From positions 1-10,852 of the forward strand of contig DTSG01000292.1 of NCBI GenBank assembly GCA_012965455.1: a stretch of 10,852 nucleotides of DNA. Direction: 5' to 3'. The DNA comes from Planctomycetaceae bacterium. Lineage in GTDB: Bacteria > Planctomycetota > Planctomycetia > Pirellulales > Pirellulaceae. The notes beneath the pieces are model-generated. The model made no database searches. It was not told where the DNA came from and was given only the letters and a program-made list of their open reading frames with translations. A program made the translations under genes and the position numbers. This document shows, in pieces, positions 1 to 6,820 of this stretch (positions are counted from its first letter, which is position 1; each line of letters starts with the position of its first letter).

Positions 1-181
1 TAAATTTGTCCGTAAGCGTACCACCCTTTAAGCTGACCATTCCCATCTTGAGCGTCTTGTAGAGGCGCCCTTTTAAACTTGTGGCGGGGGTATCTTCCGC
101 ACGCAGGGGCAAGGCGGCAGTTGCCGAAATTGCCGCTGTAGCTTGTAAAACTTGTCGACGGTTTAGATGTGTATGTTTCAT
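1..181 (-). CDS. Tat-exported sugar phosphate isomerase/epimerase-like TIM-barrel protein, N-terminal part only
   Basis: The gene starts with ATG at 181 and runs off the left edge after 60 codons. The N-terminus has a twin-arginine signal (NRRQVLQ at residues 7-13) and an Ala-rich hydrophobic stretch ending near LPLRAED, so Tat export is likely. After the signal, the segment KGRLYKTLKMGMV and then GGTLTDKF resembles the start of the xylose-isomerase-like TIM-barrel proteins (AP_endonuc_2 fold) that are common and often Tat-exported in planctomycetes. In these the first barrel strand begins at the 'K(I/M)GM' segment. An SD-like AGGA lies about 9 bases upstream. It follows the sulfatase gene on the same strand after 67 bases and may be co-transcribed with it. 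The catalytic part is outside the window, so the specific isomerase or epimerase activity cannot be stated. Confidence 0.7.
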   Translation of the reverse strand, partial: MKHTHLNRRQVLQATAAISATAALPLRAEDTPATSLKGRLYKTLKMGMVSLKGGTLTDKF

Positions 182-199
182 TACAGGTCCTATCATTTG

Positions 200-216
200 T
201 CAGAATAATGTTCTGA
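200..216. repeat. Short inverted repeat in the gap between two minus-strand genes
   Basis: TCAGAA and TTCTGA form perfect 6-base arms around a 5-base centre in the 67-base gap (182-248). No T-run follows on the minus strand, so it does not look like an intrinsic terminator. It could be a small operator or chance. Confidence 0.25.
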
Positions 217-248
217 AAGGTGTTAGCAGGGTTTGATTGCCCTAGTGG

Positions 249-1721
249 CTAAATTTCTGGTATGGGAGCGTCCGCGGGTATATCTTTACCTTCCCAGTTT
301 ACTTTGCCATCGTCATATAACAAAATGCGATGAGAGCTATTTTTTACTGGTTTCTTGTTCGTTTTAGGAATCCATTTCCGCAAATCGGCAATAACTCCCT
401 GGTACATTGCTTTATCGGCGAGGTTGTGCCATTCGTGTGGATCGACGAGAGTATCGTAGAGTTCCGCTGTTCCGTCAGCATATGTAATATATCGCCAGCG
501 TGTGGTTCTAATTGCATGGTTGTCATGATTGTGAGTGGTGATCGCCGGATGCTCGCGCTTTGCTGTCACATCTTTCAATTGCGGAAGTAGGCTGTGCCCT
601 TCAAGTTGGCTGCCGACTTTCGTATCAATTAGTTCCGATAGCGTTGGATAGATGTCCAATAATTCGGCTGGCTGCGCGGAAACTTGTCCAGAGGTAATTC
701 CGGGGCCCGCAAATATCAACGGTACGCGTGTTCCGTCAGCCCAGAGGGTATTCTTACCGGTAATCGCCTTTTCACCGATGTGCCATCCATGGTCTGACCA
801 TAAAACGATGATTGTATTTTTGCGGTATCCGCTATTTTCAAGTTGCTCTATCACTCGACCCACTTGGCTGTCGATGAACGCCGTGCAAGCGAGATAGCTA
901 CGCGCTAGATTATGCCATTGATTCTCATCCTGCAGGAACTTCAAACGGCATTCGGGTAATTTCCAATGTAAATACCAAGAAAAACGGGGCGTGTCATCGC
1001 GATCGTCGGCGATTACTTTCGGCAATACGCTGTCATCGTCGGGAAACAGGTCGTACCATTTTTGAGTTGTGTAGCAGGGAACGTGCGGTAGAAAAAAACC
1101 AACGGCCAGAAAGAAAGGTTCCTGCGGGTTGGACTTTAAGGTATCGACGGCATATTGTGCTACCTTATAGTCCTGCTTCTGTTCGTCCTTGTGGGGGAAA
1201 ACGCCCCAGTCCACGAGCGGATGACCACTGGGAGTATTGACGAGTGGATTCTCAGGTCGAATTCCCACTCCGCCAGGCGGACCCAGATGATGGAATTCTT
1301 TAGAATCAGATTGTCGACCGTAACGTCCATGATAAATCTTTCCGGTGGAATAGGTGGTGTACCCATGCTTGGCCAAATGTTGAGGGAGAGTGACGGAAGA
1401 CGCTAATTCCGGTACGTTGCGAAACCACGGCGCAAGGCCGTAAATTCCGGTGCTACTTGGTCGCATCCCGATCATCAAGCTAGTCCGAGAAGGATTGCAA
1501 AGGGGACTCTGGCAGTGTGCGTTTGTAAACAATGTACCGCCCGCGGCTAACCTATCGATGTTGGGCGTATGCGCCAATGGATGTCCGTTGAGGCAACCGA
1601 TCCAGTCATTCTGATCATCAATGGCGATAAATAGAATATTAGGTTTTTCCGCAGCGCGCGTTTGGAAGGTCGTTGAAAACGAATATAACGTGGACAGAAA
1701 AATTAGGATGAACGTTCGCAT
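249..1721 (-). CDS. Exported sulfatase, iduronate-2-sulfatase-like (SulfAtlas S1_7-type)
   Basis: 490 residues. A signal peptide covers about residues 1-24 (cleavage near TRAA/EKPN). The alkaline-phosphatase-fold sulfatase domain follows: metal-binding DD at 35-36, the formylglycine motif C75-N-P-S-R79, K128 and H131 in TGKIYH, LPH at 211-213, the metal-binding SDHG (D310, H311), and K323. The stretches PFFLAVGFFLPHVP and DTQVGR-like DSQVGRV, and the DHGWHIGEK block, follow human iduronate-2-sulfatase closely. This places it in that branch rather than with arylsulfatases. In planctomycetes this branch is greatly expanded and probably acts on many sulfated sugars, so 2-O-sulfated uronate is only one option. 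It needs formylglycine formation on C75; no FGE or anSME gene is in the window. Upstream of the ATG no strong SD is seen. It is divergent from the SGNH gene. Confidence 0.92.
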   Translation of the reverse strand: MRTFILIFLSTLYSFSTTFQTRAAEKPNILFIAIDDQNDWIGCLNGHPLAHTPNIDRLAAGGTLFTNAHCQSPLCNPSRTSLMIGMRPSSTGIYGLAPWFRNVPELASSVTLPQHLAKHGYTTYSTGKIYHGRYGRQSDSKEFHHLGPPGGVGIRPENPLVNTPSGHPLVDWGVFPHKDEQKQDYKVAQYAVDTLKSNPQEPFFLAVGFFLPHVPCYTTQKWYDLFPDDDSVLPKVIADDRDDTPRFSWYLHWKLPECRLKFLQDENQWHNLARSYLACTAFIDSQVGRVIEQLENSGYRKNTIIVLWSDHGWHIGEKAITGKNTLWADGTRVPLIFAGPGITSGQVSAQPAELLDIYPTLSELIDTKVGSQLEGHSLLPQLKDVTAKREHPAITTHNHDNHAIRTTRWRYITYADGTAELYDTLVDPHEWHNLADKAMYQGVIADLRKWIPKTNKKPVKNSSHRILLYDDGKVNWEGKDIPADAPIPEI

Positions 1722-1755
1722 TAGTTACTGCACTTGATAATAAAAGACTATAAAG

Positions 1756-1794
1756 GAGTATTCAGTAGCAATAGTATAACTCATTGCGATACTC
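1756..1794. repeat. Nested inverted repeat in divergent intergenic region
   Basis: The 99-base gap 1722-1820 separates the divergent sulfatase and SGNH genes. It holds an outer pair GAGTAT (1756-1761) / ATACTC (1789-1794) and an inner pair GCAAT (1768-1772) / ATTGC (1783-1787) with a 10-base loop. It could be a hairpin in the 5' leader of the SGNH gene or a binding site for a regulator of both genes. A TATAAC box (1775-1780) lies in the loop, but no convincing -35 is placed for it. Confidence 0.3.
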
Positions 1795-1807
1795 AACGCC
1801 CCCTTTT

Positions 1808-1811
1808 GGAG
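1808..1811 (+). promoter_or_regulatory. Ribosome binding site deciding the SGNH start
   Basis: GGAG at 1808-1811 sits 9 bases before the ATG at 1821. It abuts another ATG at 1812 with no spacing, so 1821 is favoured. That start also puts the hydrophobic signal peptide at the very N-terminus. Confidence 0.6.
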
Positions 1812-1820
1812 ATGATTACT

Positions 1821-3401
1821 ATGCCTAAGTTCGCCTGTGCTGCGGTTCTGGTAGCCTTTGCTAGTTTGCACGTTGTCGCTCACGCCGAACCACTTATCGC
1901 GCCAGGGGACCGCGTGTTGTGCATAGGCGATTCAATTACCGCAGCTGGGCACTACGTAAGTTATTTAGATATGCAGTTGCAAGTACAATACCCAAATAAC
2001 GCTCCGACTGTCGTCAATCTGGGACTTCCCAGTGAAGGAGTGACGGGACTATCGGAACCTGACCATCCATTTCCGCGACCGAACGTGCACGAGCGCTTAA
2101 AGAGGGCGTTGGATCAATTCAAGCCTGACGTGGTTATTGCGTGTTATGGGGTAAATGATGGGATCTACCATCCATTTAGTGCTGAACGGTTTACAGCGTA
2201 TAAGACCGGGATTGCAAAGTTGATTGCGGAAGTAAAAAAGAGAGATATTTCACTAGTGCTGTGCACACCTATCCCGTTTGACCCAGCGCCACTTAGAGGC
2301 ACAGGAAAGTTGTTACCGCTGGACGCTGAAAAGAACTTTGCTTGGTTTGCTATATACGAAGACTACGACAAAGTTATTGGTCAATACGCCGAATATATCC
2401 GTACCAACCTCGAAGGTGTGGATCGGACAGCGGATGTATTCCAAGATATTACGGATACCCTGGTGGCGAAACGGAAACCGGATCCGGATTACACAATGTC
2501 TGCGGACGGCGTTCATATTAATGTCGCTGGCCACCTTGTAATGGCCCAGTGTGTGGCAAAGGCCTGCGGGATCACTTGGTCGACTATTGATAAAACCCTA
2601 TTTGATTTGACGGAAAAAAAGACGAAGGTTTTGCACAATGCATGGCTATCACAGGTCGGGCATATGCGACCCGGGATGGCAAAGGGAAAGCCCATCGTCG
2701 AGGCAGAAAAGTTGGCTAAGGTAAATGACATAGCGATCGCCGCGAGGATTCGAGGCTTAACGCCAAAACCAAGTGCACCGACGCCGGGACCCTTGGCCCC
2801 AGTCGAAGACATCCCAGGATTACCACGGGTTTTACTCATCGGGGATTCGATCTCGATAGGTTATACGCTCGACGTACGGAAAGCTTTAAAAGATGTCGCA
2901 AACGTTCATCGTCCGCGTACCAATTGTGGTCCGACAACAAAGGGCGTTACGGAACTCTCAGGATGGCTCGGGAAAAGTAAGTGGGACGTCATTCACTTCA
3001 ATTTTGGTTTGCACGATCTAAAATGGATGGGACCCAATGGTGAAAATCTTGCGGAACCCAATAAAGCCGGAAATCACCCACAAGTTTCGTTAGCCGATTA
3101 TAAAAAGAACTTGGAATTAATCGTTATTCGGTTGAAAAAAACCGGAGCAGTTCTGATCTGGCGCAATACAACGCCGGTCCCCACTGGAGCTCGCGGTCGA
3201 GTGGTTGGAGATTCAGTAAAATACAACACCGCGGCCCTAGAAGTGATGAAACGCCATGCGATCCAAGTTGACGACATGTATTGTTATAGTTTGGCCAAGC
3301 AAACGCAGATTCAAAAACCAAAGGACGTGCATTTCACCCGCGAAGGCTCAGCCTTTTTGGGTAAAAACGTTGCGCTGGTTATCCGAAAACAGTTGAAGTA
3401 G
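1821..3401 (+). CDS. Exported protein with two tandem SGNH/GDSL hydrolase domains
   Basis: 526 residues from the ATG at 1821; the frame stays open upstream to 1734, but a start there would bury the signal peptide. Signal peptide about 1-22 (AHA/E). Domain 1 (about 25-260): GDSIT with nucleophile S38, block II LGLPSEG, block III GVND (N112), block V DGVH (D229, H232). Domain 2 (about 335-525), after a Pro-rich linker (about 316-332): GDSIS with S343, NCGPTT block II, FGLHD block III where His replaces the usual Asn, and DVHF (D503, H505). Members of this superfamily remove acetyl or other acyl esters, often from polysaccharides. Both halves look catalytically complete. The setting among sulfatases suggests glycan de-esterification. 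The substrate is not known, and each domain could act on a different acyl group. Confidence 0.88.
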   Translation: MPKFACAAVLVAFASLHVVAHAEPLIAPGDRVLCIGDSITAAGHYVSYLDMQLQVQYPNNAPTVVNLGLPSEGVTGLSEPDHPFPRPNVHERLKRALDQFKPDVVIACYGVNDGIYHPFSAERFTAYKTGIAKLIAEVKKRDISLVLCTPIPFDPAPLRGTGKLLPLDAEKNFAWFAIYEDYDKVIGQYAEYIRTNLEGVDRTADVFQDITDTLVAKRKPDPDYTMSADGVHINVAGHLVMAQCVAKACGITWSTIDKTLFDLTEKKTKVLHNAWLSQVGHMRPGMAKGKPIVEAEKLAKVNDIAIAARIRGLTPKPSAPTPGPLAPVEDIPGLPRVLLIGDSISIGYTLDVRKALKDVANVHRPRTNCGPTTKGVTELSGWLGKSKWDVIHFNFGLHDLKWMGPNGENLAEPNKAGNHPQVSLADYKKNLELIVIRLKKTGAVLIWRNTTPVPTGARGRVVGDSVKYNTAALEVMKRHAIQVDDMYCYSLAKQTQIQKPKDVHFTREGSAFLGKNVALVIRKQLK

Positions 3402-3426
3402 CGGTGCATGAACGCGAGGTTCCCGA
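3402..3426. other. Convergent gap without a visible terminator
   Basis: Only 25 bases separate the stops of the SGNH gene and the SGSH-like sulfatase. I see no GC-rich hairpin with a T-run in either direction. Transcription from the two sides may therefore run into the opposite gene, or termination is Rho-dependent. Confidence 0.4.
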
Positions 3427-4962
3427 CTATTCGTAGTCCCATTTCATGATCCAAGGGTCGTGCATCAATTTTTGGTGGGCTTTGAGTTTCGCTTTGTATT
3501 TGTCGAGCACTTCTGCGTATTTCGGATCCGTCGCTAGATTGTCTTTTTCGTAGGGATCCTGGGAGATTTTAAACAATTCGAATTTCGGTCGGTTAATATA
3601 TTCACCCACGGTCCTTTGCCCATAAGGTGCGTCCATTCCCTTTTTGAACTGAGCTTGCCAACTCGATGCTGCCCAAAGATCTGAGGCAAAAGGGTAGGGT
3701 AGTCCCGCAGCTATGTTCCAAATCAATTTAAATTCATTATCCCGGACGACACGCATGGGGTAGTACATCTGAATTTCATGGAACGTGTGAGATGCAAAAA
3801 TGGTATCCCAATGCGTTTTACTCGGGTCCGCAACCACTGGCAACCAACTCTTGCCATGATACCGGTCGAACTGATGGCCACCGTTAAGGTTGTCTAATCG
3901 ACCAATACCCTTTTCCTTGTAATAGTTACGCCAGTCCAGAGTTTTCTTGGGCCCATTAGATTCTGGATCGAGTCCGCCGGCGAAATCCAAAATAGAGGGT
4001 GTTATATCAATATGACTGATCATCGCGGAGGTTGTCTTGCCACGCTGATTCGTATACGGATTCCTCACGACAAATGGAACCCGCAGACCTCCTTCATATG
4101 TTGTCGTTTTACCTCCGGAAAAGGCCATCCCATGGTCAGAAGTAAATATGATCATGGTTTTGTCATAGAGGTTGGCTGCCTTGAGTATCTCCACAAGTCG
4201 TCCCAATCCCTGGTCGATTCGGGAAACGCTTTGGTAGTATTGAGCTAACTCCTCACGAGTTTCAGTTGTGTCGCTTAAAAAATGAGGGATTGGAACCTTG
4301 GCGGAATTGTAAAATACTTCCTCTATACCCTCCCATAAATTTCGGTTGGGTTTGTTTCCGAATAGATTAGGTTTCAGTTCCATTTTGGAATTTTGGTCGA
4401 CACCACCCCCGCGATGTGGGTCCGTAGTGGCAAAATATAGAAAAAATGGTCGCTCGTCCGCTGTGTCTGTGATAAAGTTCTTTGCGTTGTTGGCCATAGA
4501 TACTGCGTTGCGTCCGTTACCGGGAAGGTAGTTTTCGAAGTGAAAAACATCCTCGGGAGCGACGTGGTACTTGCCAATCTGCGCCGTACGGTATCCTGTG
4601 CGGGACATTGCTCGGGGTAACGCTAATCCAATAACCGCGGGGAAGGAGGTGAACTTGTGGAAATGGTGTGTGTGACCATATTGGCCGTTGTAATGGTTGT
4701 GCAATCCGCTGAGCACGACGCTACGACTAGCACTGCAACTCGCTGTCGTCGCAAACGCGTGTGTGAATCGGAGCCCATCCGCGGCAAGGGCATCAATGTT
4801 AGGAGTTTGTGCGATTTTATCACCGTAGCAGCCTAAGGTAGGACTTTCGTCATCGGTGATAAAGAAGATGACGTTCTTTTCCGCTGCGTGAGTTATTGCG
4901 GTGGCGGTGGAAAAACAACATGCCGTCATCGCTAAGAGGATATAAGGAACGGGCGTTTTCAT
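3427..4962 (-). CDS. Exported sulfatase, N-sulfoglucosamine sulfohydrolase-like (S1_8-type)
   Basis: 511 residues from the ATG at 4962. An in-frame ATG at 5013 would add 17 residues ahead of the signal peptide and is less likely. Signal peptide about 1-26 (ITHA/AEKN). Visible sulfatase features: DD at 37-38, maturation motif C76-S-A-S-R80, GKYHV with K131 and H133, DPH with H183, SDHG with D276 and H277, and K285. The segment FHEIQMYYPMRVVRDNEFKL near 394-413 is a hallmark of the heparan N-sulfatase (SGSH) branch. The motif has Ala rather than Pro at the third position, a known variant accepted by formylglycine-forming enzymes. Human SGSH cleaves the N-sulfate of glucosamine; bacterial relatives are numerous and their substrates are largely untested. 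It is divergent from the plus-strand operon. Confidence 0.9.
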   Translation of the reverse strand: MKTPVPYILLAMTACCFSTATAITHAAEKNVIFFITDDESPTLGCYGDKIAQTPNIDALAADGLRFTHAFATTASCSASRSVVLSGLHNHYNGQYGHTHHFHKFTSFPAVIGLALPRAMSRTGYRTAQIGKYHVAPEDVFHFENYLPGNGRNAVSMANNAKNFITDTADERPFFLYFATTDPHRGGGVDQNSKMELKPNLFGNKPNRNLWEGIEEVFYNSAKVPIPHFLSDTTETREELAQYYQSVSRIDQGLGRLVEILKAANLYDKTMIIFTSDHGMAFSGGKTTTYEGGLRVPFVVRNPYTNQRGKTTSAMISHIDITPSILDFAGGLDPESNGPKKTLDWRNYYKEKGIGRLDNLNGGHQFDRYHGKSWLPVVADPSKTHWDTIFASHTFHEIQMYYPMRVVRDNEFKLIWNIAAGLPYPFASDLWAASSWQAQFKKGMDAPYGQRTVGEYINRPKFELFKISQDPYEKDNLATDPKYAEVLDKYKAKLKAHQKLMHDPWIMKWDYE

Positions 4963-5011
4963 CGGGTGTACTTTCGGAAATGGAGTCCAGGGAACGGGGT
5001 AGAATGACATC

Positions 5012-5017
5012 ATTATA
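5012..5017 (-). promoter_or_regulatory. Possible -10 box for the SGSH-like sulfatase
   Basis: On the minus strand this reads TATAAT. It overlaps the alternative ATG at 5013, so transcription would begin around 5005. That leaves a leader of roughly 40 bases before the ATG at 4962 and fits the shorter start. No good -35 at 16-18 bases was found, so the call is tentative. Confidence 0.3.
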
Positions 5018-5036
5018 GCGTTAGTAGGGTGACAAA

Positions 5037-5216
5037 ATGAAGGTATCGATGACGGTTAACCAATTTGATGTCGAGTACCACCAAAGTCAGGTTGCTCAAT
5101 TTGACCGTCCTAAAGCCATCCATTTGACTTACTTGCAGGCAAGTATACAGTGTGCCAAACTTAACGTAAGTGCCGATTTAGCAAACAGCAATTCCCCTCT
5201 AGGCCTTTTCCCGTGA
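5037..5216 (+). CDS. Possible small protein of 59 residues, overlapping the next sulfatase start
   Basis: An ATG at 5037 opens a frame of 59 codons ending at TGA 5214-5216. The stop overlaps the GTG start of the sulfatase in a GTGA arrangement, typical of translationally coupled genes. An SD-like AGGGTGA (5026-5032) lies 4 bases upstream of the ATG. By hand count, G+C at codon positions 1, 2 and 3 is about 31, 20 and 27 of 58, the order expected for a real gene of middling GC. The protein (begins MKVSMTVNQFDVEYHQSQ, ends NSNSPLGLFP) is hydrophilic, has no signal peptide or membrane segment and one Cys (near residue 40), and I recognise no domain. A stop-free run this long by chance is not rare (a few percent), so it may simply be leader DNA. 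Confidence 0.4.
   Translation: MKVSMTVNQFDVEYHQSQVAQFDRPKAIHLTYLQASIQCAKLNVSADLANSNSPLGLFP
5130..5145. repeat. Palindromic site TACTTGC-AG-GCAAGTA upstream of the sulfatase operon
   Basis: Perfect 7-base arms flank a 2-base centre. A TTGACT hexamer (5124-5129) abuts its left side and TATACA (5144-5149) overlaps its right side. The two hexamers are only 14 bases apart, short for a sigma-70 promoter. The site has the form of a dimeric repressor operator, but it also lies inside the possible 59-residue ORF. Confidence 0.35.
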
Positions 5217-6817
5217 TCAAATCAAATCGATTATTAAGTCAGTACCTTGTGGTACTAGTACTCTTCTTGGCGTCTGGGCGTTGGTTACCAGCCGCGGACA
5301 CACCTAACATCATCGTCGTGATGGTTGACGATATGGGCTACAGCGATCTGGGTTGCTTCGGTTCCGCAATAGAGACTCCAGCTATTGATAAATTGGCGTC
5401 TCACGGCGTTACCTTCAATAATTTCTATAACACGGCAAGATGTTGGAGTACCCGTGCGTCGTTAATGACAGGTCTCTACCCTCATCAAGCCAATAAGGCG
5501 ATGTCATTTGGCCCCAAAGCTCCGTTCGGTTATCAGGGAAACATCCCACGCGAAACATTATTTCTGTCCGAGTTGCTGCAAAATCACGGATATTCAACTT
5601 ATCACGTCGGAAAGTGGCACCTAAATAATCGAAGCAATGACGTCGAAAACTCTTGGCCTTTAGGTCGTGGTTTTGATAATAGTTACTGCGTTGTGAGTCA
5701 AAATAATTTCTTTGCTCCGTGGCGCATGCGAGATGAACATCAACTGATTGTGCGTTCAAAGGATCCGCAGCAGTGGCCTCAGGACTATTACATGACGACG
5801 GCCATTGGGGAACGGTCACGGGTTTATTTGGAAATGCATCTGCGAGAAACACCCGAAAAACCCTTTTTTCTCTATGTGGCACACACTGCGCCACACTTTC
5901 CTTTGCACGCGCCAGCGGATGTTACTGATAAATATCTGGGAAAATACATGCACGGCTGGGACGAGGAAAGAAACCGCCGACACTCCACGTTAGAACAAAA
6001 AGGCATCGTGGTGACAAAGTTGCCGCCTCGTGATGAAGAGGCAATTGTTTGGGACTCCCTAAATCATGGAGAACAGGTCGAGTGGGACAGTCGCATGGCC
6101 GTACACTCGGCCATGATCGACATCGTTGATCAAGAAGTGGGTCGACTCGTATCGCTGCTGAGGAAACGTGGAGTCTATGAGGATACGGTCATTATTTTTC
6201 TAAGTGACAACGGAGCAAGCGCGGAGGTCCTTGTGCGCGGCGACGGAGACGATCCGACAGCCGCGGCAGGAAGCGTCGCGTCGTATGAGTGTTTGGAGGT
6301 GGGATGGTCTAATGCCTGTAACACTCCTTTCCGGCAACATAAGATGTGGACGCATGAGGGTGGAATATCTACGCCGCTAATTGTTCATTGGCCTGATGGA
6401 AATATTGCCAGCGGAACAATCAATGAACAAGCCGGTCATGTTATCGATCTTGTTCCAACGATCATGGATATTGTCGGCTCAGCTTTACCGGATACTGTGG
6501 ATTACCCGGGTGAATCCCTGTTGGGAACGATTCGATCTGGAGAGATCCGCGACAGGACATTGTTTTGGGAGCATTTGGGAAATAGGGCAATCCGCATTGG
6601 GCACTGGAAAGCAGTATTGGAATACCAACAACCTTGGCAGTTGTTCGACATGCGAAGCGACCGCGGTGAGAATATTGATTTGGCGAAAGAACGAGCCATG
6701 CTGCTCAATCAGCTAATTTCGAAATGGGATGATTGGGCGGAGGGTTCTAGCGTGGTACATTGGGAGACTCTTCCTGAGTTCCATCCAAATTATCCATTTA
6801 AATATAAGAGAAAGTAG
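5213..6817 (+). CDS. Exported arylsulfatase (S1_4-like) with unusual C-x-S-x-R motif
   Basis: 534 residues from a GTG start at 5213; no better start keeps a full signal peptide (about 1-28, LPAA/DTPN). Sulfatase features: DD at 39-40, NTARC77-W-S79-T-R81, GKWH with K134 and H136, APH with H228, SDNG with D332 and N333, and K377 in HKMWTHEGG. The blocks NTPFRQHKMWTHEGG and STPLIVHWP are typical of the large planctomycete/Bacteroidota arylsulfatase group close to Pseudomonas AtsA. In that group the motif is normally C-x-P-T-R; here Ser replaces Pro at the third position. The residue is not an active-site ligand but is read by the formylglycine-forming enzyme. The gene may be coupled to a small upstream ORF and is followed 3 bases later by the next sulfatase. 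The glycan substrate cannot be told. Confidence 0.92.
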   Translation: MIKSNRLLSQYLVVLVLFLASGRWLPAADTPNIIVVMVDDMGYSDLGCFGSAIETPAIDKLASHGVTFNNFYNTARCWSTRASLMTGLYPHQANKAMSFGPKAPFGYQGNIPRETLFLSELLQNHGYSTYHVGKWHLNNRSNDVENSWPLGRGFDNSYCVVSQNNFFAPWRMRDEHQLIVRSKDPQQWPQDYYMTTAIGERSRVYLEMHLRETPEKPFFLYVAHTAPHFPLHAPADVTDKYLGKYMHGWDEERNRRHSTLEQKGIVVTKLPPRDEEAIVWDSLNHGEQVEWDSRMAVHSAMIDIVDQEVGRLVSLLRKRGVYEDTVIIFLSDNGASAEVLVRGDGDDPTAAAGSVASYECLEVGWSNACNTPFRQHKMWTHEGGISTPLIVHWPDGNIASGTINEQAGHVIDLVPTIMDIVGSALPDTVDYPGESLLGTIRSGEIRDRTLFWEHLGNRAIRIGHWKAVLEYQQPWQLFDMRSDRGENIDLAKERAMLLNQLISKWDDWAEGSSVVHWETLPEFHPNYPFKYKRK

Positions 6818-6820
6818 ACT

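Noticed and set aside
1734..1820. 29-residue N-terminal extension of the SGNH protein
   Set aside because: It would place a polar stretch ahead of the signal peptide, while GGAG at 1808-1811 points to the ATG at 1821.
2513..2839. 108-codon open frame on the minus strand inside the SGNH gene
   Set aside because: Antisense to block V and the linker of a clearly coding gene; nothing recognisable in its translation.
3402..3426. Bidirectional terminator between convergent genes
   Set aside because: No stem of useful length and no T-run in either direction.
4963..5013. 17-residue N-terminal extension of the SGSH-like sulfatase
   Set aside because: It would bury the signal peptide; no SD is seen, and a TATAAT box overlaps the upstream ATG.
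5415..5894. 159-codon open frame on the minus strand
   Set aside because: Antisense shadow of the conserved core of the S1_4-like sulfatase, with no domain or start signal of its own.
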